Notes: a model not told the origin generated them from the sequence alone. 10,789 bases of DNA from Simkania sp. (GCA_028281425.1 JANQJX010000194.1:1-10789); one strand, 5' to 3'; counted from the stretch's first letter, positions 1 through 7,496 are shown. Numbers and translations: made by a program.

Positions 1-13
1 TTTTTCCCTTTAG

Positions 14-271
14 CACGACATCAATAAGCAAGATTTTTTTCGAAAAACATTCGCGCAAGCCTTTTTCCAGAGAGGAGATGCGAAATGCGGGCCAAGGAGA
101 AAAGATCCTTTAGACGAGGATTCTCCAGTTCAAGACAGTCCCCTAAAAGAATTTATGGGATGTATCGGGAAACAAAGCACGTGGATTTTCCAGAGGGGGG
201 TATACAAAATATGGGCGAGATTTTTTGAGAAAGAATCAATTAAAACCCAAAAAGTAGCCCCAAAGCTTTGA
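14..271 (+). pseudogene. Start-less open frame, relative of the small gene at 2084
   Basis: This frame is open from just after a TAG at 11-13 to a TGA at 269-271, about 85 codons. Its only ATG is internal (155-157), and no GTG or TTG start sits near its beginning. It is therefore either the tail of a gene whose head is in another frame or outside the window, or a decayed copy. The end of the frame contains SPLKEF, then IGKQS, then IKTQK. The small gene at 2084-2302 and the sequence just after it carry SPYLRKF, IGKQS and VKTQK in the same order, which suggests two members of one family. The stretch is rich in aromatic and charged residues. I do not recognise a function. A competing 50-codon frame (85-237) overlaps it and fits the shared motifs less well. 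Confidence 0.35.
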
Positions 272-405
272 GCCATTCTACCTACTCATTTTTATTGTTT
301 TTTATTCGTTAAATTTATTAATCTTTTACGGATAGAAGAAAAAATGTGTTTTAGTTAGTGATTTTTTAATCTAAGTCTTTTGCAAAAATCAAGTACTGGT
401 CTCTA
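272..405 (+). other. Noncoding leader of the ABC exporter operon
   Basis: This AT-rich stretch lies between the start-less frame and the ABC ATPase. It holds runs such as TTGTTTTTTATTCG (from 295) and TTAAATTTATTAATC (from 310) that could contain a promoter, but I cannot pair a convincing -35 and -10 box. No good Shine-Dalgarno sequence precedes the ATG at 406, and no hairpin with a T run is evident. Confidence 0.4.
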
Positions 406-1197
406 ATGCCCTGGATTCAAGTTAAAAAAGTCAGTAAGTTTTACTTTGAAAAAAAAGAAAGAAGAATTAAGAGTAAAGCCTTAAGAAAAGTCTCCCTTGA
501 AATTCACAAAGGAGAAATTTTTTCTCTTCTTGGTGTCAATGGAGCTGGCAAAACAACCCTTATCTCCATCTTAGCAACTCTCCATCCCCCAACAGAAGGA
601 ATCATTCATTGGGAAGGGCACTCTATTTATCAAAATCTTTCCAAATATAGACAAACGATTGGGCTTTGTCCGCAATACCCCAATATTGATTCTGAGCTTT
701 CACTTGGAGAAAACTTGCTTTTTTCAGCAAGATGTTATGGCCTTTCAAAAAAAAGGGCTTCTGAGAGATTAGAAATATTAACAGAGCGTTTCGATCTTAA
801 ACGGTATATCAACTCCTATCCTAAAACCGTTTCAGGAGGCTATCGCCAACGCTTTTTAATCGCACGAGCACTGATGCATAATCCCCAATTCCTTCTGCTA
901 GATGAACCCACAGTGGGTCTTGATCCTCACGTAAGAAGGGAGATTTGGAAAACCATCAAAGATCTTAAAAAAGAAAATATTTCTACCTTACTTACAACCC
1001 ACTACTTGGATGAAGCCGAATCCCTCTCCGATCGCATTTGTTTGATTCATGAAGGCATCATAAAAACTATCGATACCCCTAACAATCTTATGAAGCTTCA
1101 TCAAAAAAATAGTCTAGAAGAAGTATTCTTGAAATTTGTTAACGATCCCAAACTAGAAATTTTTAATACAAACAAAGCCCCATCTCATGAAGCATAG
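406..1197 (+). CDS. ABC-2 type exporter, ATP-binding protein
   Basis: This 263-residue ABC ATPase powers the membrane protein encoded next to it. All family motifs are visible: Walker A GVNGAGKTT (residues 43-51), Q-loop Gln90 in GLCPQ, signature VSGGY (142-146, a variant of LSGGQ), Walker B FLLLDE (162-167), D-loop GLDP, and the switch His199 in TTHYLDEAE. The conserved tail SLEEVFLKF (236-244) is typical of the drug/polysaccharide-export branch (NodI/CcmA/DrrA-like). Its last 11 bases overlap the start of the permease gene, so the two are translationally coupled. The ATG lacks a clear Shine-Dalgarno sequence, but the protein begins at the usual distance before Walker A. The substrate cannot be read from the sequence. 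Confidence 0.93.
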   Translation: MPWIQVKKVSKFYFEKKERRIKSKALRKVSLEIHKGEIFSLLGVNGAGKTTLISILATLHPPTEGIIHWEGHSIYQNLSKYRQTIGLCPQYPNIDSELSLGENLLFSARCYGLSKKRASERLEILTERFDLKRYINSYPKTVSGGYRQRFLIARALMHNPQFLLLDEPTVGLDPHVRREIWKTIKDLKKENISTLLTTHYLDEAESLSDRICLIHEGIIKTIDTPNNLMKLHQKNSLEEVFLKFVNDPKLEIFNTNKAPSHEA

Positions 1198-1972
1198 AAC
1201 CACTTTTTATATTTTCATTCAACTCATAAAAAAAGAACTCATTTCTTTTAAAAAAAGTTACTTTAGTAAGCTTTTTGATACTTGCTTTCTTTTTTTTACA
1301 AATATCATGGTCTTTTGCTATTTCATGCCTCAAGAAGGAGTAAGAGAAGGGTATGCATCCTTTTTTCTCATTGGAGCAATTGCAGGATTTGGCTTTATTG
1401 AAATCGTGGGGAAAATCAGTGTTTTTATTGCTGATATTCAAGGACACCGTACCATTTACCAAAGCCTTATCACGCCTATTCCTTCTTACTTGGTTTTTTT
1501 TGCTTTTGCTACCTATTGGGCATTGACCTCTTTTCTTTTGTCGATTGTCCTATTTCCTTTGGGAAAAATTCTTCTGTTCAATCAGTTTGATCTAAACACG
1601 ATTTCTTACCCTCGCTTATTACTTATTTTTATAACAATTCATTTCTTTTTTGGGTTTTTTGCTCTATGGCTTGCAAGCGTTCTTAAGCGTTTAAGCAACC
1701 TCAATAGCTTATGGCTGCGCTACATTGCCCCTTTATGGATGTTTGGAGCCTATTTCTTTTCATGGCATACAGCTTATGATTTAAATCATTCTGTGAGTTA
1801 TATTTTACTGATGGATCCTATGGTCTATGTGATGGAAGGAATGCGTGCTGCAACACTTGGACCTAAAGGCTATTTTCCCTTTTGGGTTTCCGAAACAGTC
1901 TTGCTTGGCTTTATTTTTATCTGTGGTTTCTTTGCAATAAAAAACTTAAAAAACCAACTTGATTATGTCTGA
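1187..1972 (+). CDS. ABC-2 type exporter, permease
   Basis: This 261-residue inner-membrane protein has about six hydrophobic segments, roughly residues 30-50, 55-83, 97-130, 141-166, 175-193 and 231-253. That is the layout of ABC-2 permeases of the NodJ/YadH kind. The stretch LLMDPMVYVMEGMRAATLG, before the last membrane segment, matches the conserved region of that family, in which a N/D-P-hydrophobic-x-Y motif is followed by a short helix. The start ATG lies inside the last codons of the ATPase gene, so the pair is one operon and the proteins should form a (permease)2(ATPase)2 exporter. The cargo is unknown; drugs, lipids or glycans are all handled by relatives. No terminator is obvious after the stop, only A-rich sequence. 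Confidence 0.9.
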   Translation: MKHRTTFYIFIQLIKKELISFKKSYFSKLFDTCFLFFTNIMVFCYFMPQEGVREGYASFFLIGAIAGFGFIEIVGKISVFIADIQGHRTIYQSLITPIPSYLVFFAFATYWALTSFLLSIVLFPLGKILLFNQFDLNTISYPRLLLIFITIHFFFGFFALWLASVLKRLSNLNSLWLRYIAPLWMFGAYFFSWHTAYDLNHSVSYILLMDPMVYVMEGMRAATLGPKGYFPFWVSETVLLGFIFICGFFAIKNLKNQLDYV

Positions 1973-2083
1973 TATCAGTAGAAAAAAAAATTAAAAAAAA
2001 CTCCCTTTACATTCGCAGATATCTTCCTTAAGATGAAAAATCAAATGCAATAAAAAAACTTTTGCTTAAACTCCCTCTCAAAC

Positions 2084-2302
2084 ATGATAGAAAGGCATGC
2101 TTTGCTTTTGGCAGATTCAACCATTAGCCTGCATTTTGCATACCTACTCCTTCGAAAAGGGGGACGGATTGTTTTTTCAGAAACGCCAATCAATCCCCGA
2201 ATGGATGGTTTGTCACCTTATCTTCGAAAATTTATTGAACGTATCGGGAAACAGAGTATGCTGATTTTAGAACTGTTGCAAACTAGATTTGTTTTAAGCT
2301 AA
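2084..2302 (+). CDS. Small hypothetical ORF, probably the head of a frameshifted gene
   Basis: The 72-codon frame begins with an ATG that has no recognisable Shine-Dalgarno sequence and ends at TAA. It contains a hydrophobic or amphipathic start (residues 7-23), then RKGGRIVFSE, a proline-rich turn (PINPRMDGLSP) and a basic helix-like stretch ending in IGKQS. The start-less frame at 14-271 has matching pieces in the same order, including the 13-base identity GTATCGGGAAACA at 2241-2253 (copy at 162-174). Similarity to that relative resumes after this stop codon but in another frame (IKEEVKTQK, around 2334-2360), so the gene has probably lost its 3' part to an indel. I do not recognise the family. 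Confidence 0.4.
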   Translation: MIERHALLLADSTISLHFAYLLLRKGGRIVFSETPINPRMDGLSPYLRKFIERIGKQSMLILELLQTRFVLS

Positions 2303-2306
2303 GTGA

Positions 2307-2441
2307 ACATCATCAACTGAGCATGCTTATGCGATAAAAGAAGAAGTTAAAACCCAAAAAATTCAGATTTTGAGTAGTCCCATAAAGCAAAAAACTAAGA
2401 TAATCATAGTAAAGCTCAACTTTTTTTTTCCGAATTTGTGA
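2307..2441 (+). pseudogene. Out-of-frame tail of the small gene at 2084
   Basis: The frame is open from 2307 to a TGA at 2439-2441, has no start codon, and is shifted relative to the 2084-2302 frame. It includes IKEEVKTQKIQI, which resembles EKESIKTQKVAP at the end of the 14-271 frame. The underlying DNA shares TTAAAACCCAAAAA (2347-2360 and 240-253). The distance between the two shared DNA blocks is 106 bases here and 78 bases in the upstream copy, so a 28-base length change accompanies the loss of frame. The call rests on short matches in AT-rich DNA and stays tentative. Confidence 0.3.
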
Positions 2442-2545
2442 AAATATGGGTTAAAATAGGTAGGAGCAAAGAAAAGCTTGAGCTCCAAAACCAACATAAC
2501 ATAAAGCAAAGATCTTCAATAAAAATATCTCACGCGAGGTAAACA
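2442..2545 (+). promoter_or_regulatory. gapA leader with probable promoter and ribosome binding site
   Basis: The gapA leader holds a TAAAAT (2452-2457) that could be a -10 box, with only a poor -35 match (TTCCGA, 2428-2433, 18 bases upstream). The ribosome binding site GAGGT (2536-2540) lies 5 bases before the ATG at 2546 and fixes that start. The promoter assignment is weak; the ribosome binding site is good. Confidence 0.3.
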
Positions 2546-3559
2546 ATGACAAATATACGCATTGGAATCAATGGATTCGGACGCATTGGACGTTCTGTTT
2601 TTCGCCTTGTTTTCGAAAAATTTAAAGAATTTGAAATAGTTGCAACTAATGATATTATTCCTATACCTAACTTAGCTTATCTTTTAAAATATGATTCGAT
2701 TCATGGCCGATTTTCAAAAAATATCGACCATGACGAAAATCATTTGTATATTGATGGCAAAAAAGTCACTCTCTTTTCTCAAAAAGATCCCTCCCAAATT
2801 CCTTGGAAAGATTTGGAAGTTGACTATGTCATTGAATCAACGGGGCTTTTTACACATCTAAAAGAAGCCGAAAAACATCTAAAAGGAGGAGCCAAAAGAG
2901 TGGTACTCTCAGCACCGGGAAAAGAAAATATTCCAACCTATGTGATGGGGGTGAACCACCAAAATTATAATCCCAAAACCGATTTTGTTGTTTCAAATGC
3001 TTCTTGTACAACCAACTGTTTAGCTCCTATTGCTAAGGTCTTACTCAATCATTTTGGAATTGAAGAAGGGCTTATGACAACGATTCATGCTGTCACCGCA
3101 ACCCAACCCATCCATGATGGACCTTCAAAAAAAGACCTGCGTATAGGACGTTCTGCTTGCCTTAATATCATTCCCTCCTCAACTGGAGCTGCAAAAGCAG
3201 TTGGACTCTGTCTTCCAGAGATCGAAGGAAAACTCACAGGAATGGCTTTTCGTGTCCCCATTGCGGATGTTTCTGTGATTGATTTAACAGTAAGGCTGAC
3301 GAAATCAACCACATATGATACAATATGTAAAACGATGAAGTCAGAGGCTCAATCAAATTTAAAAGGAATTTTAGGCTACGTAGAAGAGGCTGTTGTCTCC
3401 TCAGATTTTATTGGAGACCCCCATTCTTCTATATTTGACCGCAATGCTGGGATTGGATTAAGCAAAAATTTCTTCAAACTGATTGCTTGGTATGATAACG
3501 AAATTGGCTATTCTTACCGCTTGCTTGATCTGATCAAGTGGATGGCATCAAAAGATTAA
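2546..3559 (+). CDS. gapA: Glyceraldehyde-3-phosphate dehydrogenase
   Basis: This 337-residue cytoplasmic enzyme oxidises and phosphorylates glyceraldehyde 3-phosphate to 1,3-bisphosphoglycerate using NAD+ (glycolysis). The Rossmann motif INGFGRIGR is at residues 8-16, and Asp36 in the ATNDI stretch indicates NAD rather than NADP preference. The catalytic loop SNASCTTNC places the nucleophile at Cys154, and the partner His181 is in TTIHAVTATQ. The C-terminal signature WYDNEIGYS is at 315-323, and the length is normal. The phosphate-binding loop reads DLRIGRSACLNIIPSSTG; the usual Trp and Gly of this loop (WRGGRGA in many bacteria) are replaced by Leu and Ile, while the arginines remain. The next gene follows after 43 bases without a terminator, so co-transcription is likely. 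Confidence 0.97.
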   Translation: MTNIRIGINGFGRIGRSVFRLVFEKFKEFEIVATNDIIPIPNLAYLLKYDSIHGRFSKNIDHDENHLYIDGKKVTLFSQKDPSQIPWKDLEVDYVIESTGLFTHLKEAEKHLKGGAKRVVLSAPGKENIPTYVMGVNHQNYNPKTDFVVSNASCTTNCLAPIAKVLLNHFGIEEGLMTTIHAVTATQPIHDGPSKKDLRIGRSACLNIIPSSTGAAKAVGLCLPEIEGKLTGMAFRVPIADVSVIDLTVRLTKSTTYDTICKTMKSEAQSNLKGILGYVEEAVVSSDFIGDPHSSIFDRNAGIGLSKNFFKLIAWYDNEIGYSYRLLDLIKWMASKD

Positions 3560-3602
3560 TGCTTGGCTTTTATCTAAAATAGTAATTACTAACCCTTAAA
3601 CA

Positions 3603-4325
3603 ATGAATAGGCCTAATGTGAACTTTACTCGTGAACCTATTATAGAAACGGTCATTACCCCCAAAGAGGGGTCTAAGCTCGTCATTAGAAATAGTAATGG
3701 GAGTCATCAAGAAGATTATGGAGTCTCAAGTGTTGAAGTGGTCTCCTTTGGTAAATCTTTCTTCTTTCGTTCTCTTGAAAAACCCAAGCCTTTTTTACTC
3801 CCTGTTTCAGAATATGAAGTCATTGAAATGCGTGAAATACGCACCGTTTTAAAAAAACCGAAAACCGAAAAAACAATTAAAATTGGAGGAGGCAAAGCAA
3901 CTGCTAAAACCTCTAACAAATCAAAAGAAAAGGAAATTCAAAAAGCAATCCCCGAAAAAGAAGAACAAAAAAAAGCATCTCGAAAAACCTCACGTCGCAA
4001 ATCTTCTTCTACAAAAAAAGAAAAAGCCCCGTCCCCTACACGTCGCACCCTTCTCCCCCCTCCTACAATTCTGATTTCAGAACAAATCAATCGCTACAAA
4101 GACTACTTAGATAAAAAAGAGTCAAGTACAGATCAAGAAGAAGAAGAAAAAATAGAAAAATTTCCTCCCCCTTCTTCTGAAGATCTTTCTCTTTTTCCGG
4201 AAGAGGCTTTTTCTCAAGCTCCTCAGATGTTTGAAGAAAATGAAGAGGTTGAAGATAAGATCATTGAAATAGAAGAGGAAACCCCTACTTCTTCTGAGAC
4301 TGAAGAAGACTGGACACCTCCTTAA
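3603..4325 (+). CDS. Conserved-type chlamydial protein next to gapA, basic/acidic low-complexity tail
   Basis: This 240-residue protein has no signal peptide or membrane segment. Residues 1-83 look globular, with beta-rich stretches such as SKLVIRN and VEVVSFGKSFFFRSLE. Residues 84-148 are strongly basic (Lys, Arg, Ser and Thr, including KKASRKTSRRKSSSTKK). A short ordered-looking island, LLPPPTILISEQINRYKDYL, follows at 150-169. The rest is acidic, with Glu runs around 178-186 and 211-227 and the end EEDWTPP. In Chlamydia trachomatis an uncharacterised gene (CT504) sits beside gapA (CT505). From memory this is its counterpart, but I could not align it. The basic segment could bind nucleic acid or acidic proteins; this is inference. 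No Shine-Dalgarno sequence is evident, and the ATG follows the gapA stop by 43 bases. Confidence 0.8.
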   Translation: MNRPNVNFTREPIIETVITPKEGSKLVIRNSNGSHQEDYGVSSVEVVSFGKSFFFRSLEKPKPFLLPVSEYEVIEMREIRTVLKKPKTEKTIKIGGGKATAKTSNKSKEKEIQKAIPEKEEQKKASRKTSRRKSSSTKKEKAPSPTRRTLLPPPTILISEQINRYKDYLDKKESSTDQEEEEKIEKFPPPSSEDLSLFPEEAFSQAPQMFEENEEVEDKIIEIEEETPTSSETEEDWTPP

Positions 4326-4357
4326 AGATCATTTTAAAGAAGATTAAACGGATCTTT
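4324..4357 (+). terminator. Possible stem-loop before the tRNA gene
   Basis: AAAGATC (4324-4330) can pair with GATCTTT (4351-4357) across a 20-base loop, beginning at the stop codon of the preceding gene and ending just before tRNA-Leu. The stem is 7 bp and AT-rich with only a short T run, so it is a weak terminator at best. It might instead be a processing site between the mRNA and the tRNA. Confidence 0.25.
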
Positions 4358-4364
4358 TCAAGCT

Positions 4365-4448
4365 GCTCGGGTGGTGGAATTGGTAGACACAAGGGACTTA
4401 AAATCCCTTGGACCTTGGTCCGTGCGGGTTCGAGTCCCGCCCCGAGCA
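4365..4448 (+). tRNA. tRNA-Leu (anticodon UAA)
   Basis: A complete class II tRNA of 84 bases. The acceptor stem GCTCGGG (4365-4371) pairs with CCCGAGC (4441-4447), followed by discriminator A at 4448. The D arm contains TGGTAGAC. The anticodon stem AGGGA/TCCCT encloses the loop CTTAAAA with TAA at 4399-4401. A variable arm closes as GGACC/GGTCC, and the T arm is GCGGG-TTCGAGT-CCCGC. The long variable arm, the layout and discriminator A all fit leucine; the sequence closely parallels E. coli tRNA-Leu(UAA). CCA is not encoded and must be added after transcription. Confidence 0.97.
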
Positions 4449-4592
4449 CTCTTATTATTAAAGAGTTGTGTTAAGTTTCTCAGAAGATCGATTTTTAGAA
4501 AACCAATTTTGTCCAACCTCTGTCCAACTTTTCTTCGAGGAAGTAGAGGGTTGATTAGGCAGCTATTAGCTATAGAGGTTACAAGTGAAGTT
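4449..4592. other. Intergenic region after tRNA-Leu, with direct repeat
   Basis: This is the gap between the tRNA and the convergent protease gene. It starts with a small hairpin, ACTCTT (4448-4453) against AAGAGT (4461-4466), without a T tract. The octamer TGTCCAAC occurs twice, 11 bases apart (4510-4517 and 4521-4528). Open frames here on both strands overlap the tRNA and are not credible genes. No integrase gene is present. Confidence 0.5.
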
Positions 4593-7451
4593 CTACTCTT
4601 TCTCCAAAGATATGCCTTCCAAAGCCACAGCAAATCGATTTGGATTATCGCTTGAAAGGTGCATTTTTGCATAAAGGTAAACCTCTTCATAAGTGAGATT
4701 TTCTAAGGCAGCAGCATACTTTGCAGTTTCCATGAAGTCTTCTTTTTGATTAAATGCGAATCGATTTAAAGCTTTACCCATATCAGTAAGAGTCTGCGGG
4801 GGAGAGTTGAAACTAGCCACGAGACTTGATTGAATCGTTTTGAACATATCTTCTGGGAAAATTTTCTCAAAACCAGCAATAAACTCATCGAGAAATATTT
4901 CTGTTTGCTCGACTAATGCATGAGAAGAATAAGAGCTTGATTGAATCATAAATGCAGATAAATAAGTCCCTTCTTCTTGCCATGTTTTGACACCCAAACT
5001 GTAACCCATTTTCTTCTGAGTTCGCATCACATCAAAATAGGCCTGATCTAATGCCTTTGACAATACAAGAATAGCTGCAGCATGGGAAAACGAAAAGGGA
5101 GGATGCTCTAAAACAACAATTGATGCATTTCCGTAGGCTTCAGTTGCTTTTGAAATAACTTGTGGCTGATTTCTTTGAGACGGAAGAATTAATTTATTAT
5201 GTTTATGTTCTTCCTTGGGATAAGGACTTGGTGAAAGGGCCTGAGTTACGTATTGCCAAACTGAAAGAGCTTCCTTTTGCGACAGATTTCCTATCAACAT
5301 AGCTTCAAGATAGGTTTTATCAAAAAAGGACTCAGAAAAGTCAACAAGATCTTTGAACGCGATAGCTTCTAACGTCTTTGCTTTTTCGGTGAAGGGTGGA
5401 TAAAGATGAAGCTCTTCTTGCATGATGCGCTCTGCTTGTTTAAGGGGAGAGTCTTTTTGATCCCATGCAGAGTGGCAATAGCGGTTTTTCAGCAATCCTT
5501 TCTGTTTTTCAAATATCTCCAAATCAAACTGAGGCGCTATCAGCAACTCAATAAACTCTCTTAAAAGTATGGGTGCTTTTTCGCTATATCCTGAAAGACA
5601 AAATGTCATATCAAATAGATCTTTGGATCCATAACTCATAGAAAGCTTTCCCCTAGCTGCTTGCTCAAGAGTCAGACGCAACTTGTCATTTATGCATTGA
5701 AAAAAAAGATCCCTTAAAACCGTTTTTTTTGGCGTGCCATCCAAAGCAAGAGAGTGTAAACGAAATAACCAGTAAACTTCAGGGACGAAATAACGGTTGT
5801 CTTGCCAAAAAAAAGCTTTTCCATGCTCACCATCTTCAAGACAGATTGGAGTCGGAAATAGCTCTATTTGCTGATCATTCTTAGATTGTAATACAAGATC
5901 CTTTGGGATAAAAGGGCTCGGCTTAGGAAGAGAAAACCCTGCTCCAATCGTTTCTCTCCATTTAGCAAGCTTTTTATTGTCGATGGGCGATAAGGAATAA
6001 TCCACGCCAAACCATCTCTCCTTATGGTTAAAAGGTGGGGCAGTGGGTTCCGATTCTGCGATTAAAAAATAAGTGGCTAATTCTGGATTGAGATAACTGA
6101 GAAAAACATCTTTTTCGCTTGTATCAAAAGGAACAATAGAGACAGTTTGCTCGGGAAATAATTCTAAAGGCATTTGGGCTAACAGGTCGGCATATTTTTC
6201 AACGTATAGAAATGGGTGCATCCGCTGCTGATATTCATAATTTAAAGTGAGCATCGTCTGATACTCCTTAAAAAGAAAAGAAGGGATATTCACCTCTTGA
6301 ATATAATGGAGATATTGATAAAAAAGTGCGATCACTTCTTCATAGAAATGGACTCCTTTGGGAGTCAGATTAAAGCTCACTGAGAAAAAGCGATGCTCTG
6401 GAGTTAACTTTTCAAAAGAAGGAGAAACACAGTCTGCTAAACCTTCAATTTTTAATCGCTCTCTGAGTCCTTCAAGATGCTCACTTTCTAACAACCTAGC
6501 AACAAGTATATGGGCACTGCAATTCAAGAAATTAGAATCATATTCGTGAGGCAGCTCCCATCTAAGATGAAGGGTGCGAGAGTGTTTTTTAAGCGCTCCT
6601 ATCTTGACTAAAGCTCCCTTTTGCTGAGATGAGCTAATAGGGTCCTTTGGAATAATAAGCGCTTCAGCACATGCCTTTGGCATTTTACAAAAATTTTGAA
6701 CCACAAGGCTTTTAAGCTCTTCTATAGAGAGCGGTGAATAAAGAACAACCGATGCAAGATCAGCGCTGTAATGTTTATGGTACCAGTCAAGTAACTCATC
6801 TCGAGAAATCTTTTCTAAAGTGGATTGACTTCCAATAGAAAATTGAGAAAACGGGTGATTTACATTCGCAATGGCCTTCAAAACCATAAGGAATCGCCAT
6901 TGATGGTGTTCTAGATAATCATTTTTTTCCTGCTCTATAGCACATATTTCGGAATCGAATCCCGCCTGAGAAAATAAAGGGGAAATAAAATTAGAAGAGA
7001 ACCTGTCTAGAGCTTCGGGGAATACACGATGATCTACGGAAAAAGTATAAACACTTCGACTCGGCAAAGTATAAGCATTTCTGAAACCATGATGATTTCT
7101 TAACCATTTAGAGTATTCTCCAACTTGTGGGTATTTTTCTGATCCCATAAAAAGAAGATGTTCAACAAAATGAGCCATTCCAGGAGTGCCCGGAGGATCA
7201 AAAAGAGAGCCCGCTCCTATTGATAATGCTGCTGCTGACTGAGAAGCTTCAGGGTCTGATATCAGATAGGCCCTTAGCCCATTACTCAATTCAAGCTTTG
7301 CTGTTTTTCTTCCGCTTAGTGAAGGTGTCAAGATGTGCAATCCACATAGATCCGAAATTTCTTGATATTCATCTTCCCATCCAGCTGAACATAACAGCGG
7401 AATGAAACAAACAGAAAAAAATACAATCCAAAAATTTGATCTAGATAAAAT
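4593..7451 (-). CDS. ptr: Secreted M16 (pitrilysin/insulysin-type) zinc metalloprotease
   Basis: This is a large two-half M16A peptidase, probably acting on peptides or misfolded proteins in the periplasm. Counting from the TTG at 7340, the inverted zinc motif HFVEH is at residues 57-61 and the third zinc ligand is Glu138, 77 residues on, as in pitrilysin. The glycine-rich element before the active-site cleft reads HHGFRNAYT. The C-terminal half keeps family blocks (SAWDQKDSPLKQAERI, LIGNLSQKEA). The frame stays open upstream of 7340 to 7473 and encodes RSNFWIVFFSVCFIPLLCSA, then GWEDEYQEISDL, a clear signal peptide plus mature start. That stretch has no ATG, GTG or TTG; the coordinates given use an ATT (7449-7451), giving about 952 residues, close to chlamydial Ptr. 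An ATG at 7457-7459 is one base out of frame, so an upstream single-base indel or sequence error is possible. The TTG-start alternative (4593-7340, 915 residues) would lack the signal peptide. Confidence 0.9.
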   Translation of the reverse strand: MLSRSNFWIVFFSVCFIPLLCSAGWEDEYQEISDLCGLHILTPSLSGRKTAKLELSNGLRAYLISDPEASQSAAALSIGAGSLFDPPGTPGMAHFVEHLLFMGSEKYPQVGEYSKWLRNHHGFRNAYTLPSRSVYTFSVDHRVFPEALDRFSSNFISPLFSQAGFDSEICAIEQEKNDYLEHHQWRFLMVLKAIANVNHPFSQFSIGSQSTLEKISRDELLDWYHKHYSADLASVVLYSPLSIEELKSLVVQNFCKMPKACAEALIIPKDPISSSQQKGALVKIGALKKHSRTLHLRWELPHEYDSNFLNCSAHILVARLLESEHLEGLRERLKIEGLADCVSPSFEKLTPEHRFFSVSFNLTPKGVHFYEEVIALFYQYLHYIQEVNIPSFLFKEYQTMLTLNYEYQQRMHPFLYVEKYADLLAQMPLELFPEQTVSIVPFDTSEKDVFLSYLNPELATYFLIAESEPTAPPFNHKERWFGVDYSLSPIDNKKLAKWRETIGAGFSLPKPSPFIPKDLVLQSKNDQQIELFPTPICLEDGEHGKAFFWQDNRYFVPEVYWLFRLHSLALDGTPKKTVLRDLFFQCINDKLRLTLEQAARGKLSMSYGSKDLFDMTFCLSGYSEKAPILLREFIELLIAPQFDLEIFEKQKGLLKNRYCHSAWDQKDSPLKQAERIMQEELHLYPPFTEKAKTLEAIAFKDLVDFSESFFDKTYLEAMLIGNLSQKEALSVWQYVTQALSPSPYPKEEHKHNKLILPSQRNQPQVISKATEAYGNASIVVLEHPPFSFSHAAAILVLSKALDQAYFDVMRTQKKMGYSLGVKTWQEEGTYLSAFMIQSSSYSSHALVEQTEIFLDEFIAGFEKIFPEDMFKTIQSSLVASFNSPPQTLTDMGKALNRFAFNQKEDFMETAKYAAALENLTYEEVYLYAKMHLSSDNPNRFAVALEGISLEKE

Positions 7452-7465
7452 AGCGGCATTACAGT
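7436..7465 (+). promoter_or_regulatory. Candidate promoter for the Cys-rich protein gene
   Basis: TTGATC (7436-7441) and TACAGT (7460-7465) are separated by 18 bases and resemble a sigma-70-type promoter (four of six matches each). If real, it lies inside the 5' end of the divergent protease gene, because the two start codons are only about 40 to 50 bases apart. The score is modest and other pairings are possible. Confidence 0.2.
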
Positions 7466-7489
7466 TATTTTTTTAGATATCTTCACACA

Positions 7490-7496
7490 AAGGAGG
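7490..7496 (+). promoter_or_regulatory. Strong Shine-Dalgarno sequence of the Cys-rich protein gene
   Basis: AAGGAGG lies 5 bases before the ATG at 7502. It is a near-perfect complement of the 16S anti-Shine-Dalgarno and the best ribosome binding site in the window, which fixes the start and suggests high expression. Confidence 0.75.

Noticed and set aside
85..237. A 50-codon plus-strand frame with GAGAGGAG upstream of its ATG
   Set aside because: It overlaps the 14-271 frame, has an Arg/Ser-rich composition typical of an out-of-frame translation, and does not carry the motifs shared with the 2084 region.
1163..1462. Minus-strand frame antisense to the ABC permease
   Set aside because: It lies opposite a well-supported membrane protein gene and shows no protein-like features.
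1..2441. The ABC genes as a mobile element flanked by direct repeats
   Set aside because: No transposase, integrase or terminal inverted repeats are visible, and the flanking similarity looks like related gene remnants rather than element ends.
4358..4690. Open frames on both strands across the tRNA-Leu gene (minus 4358-4690, plus 4371-4655)
   Set aside because: They translate the tRNA itself and part of the protease gene; such frames are well-known artefacts over tRNA genes.
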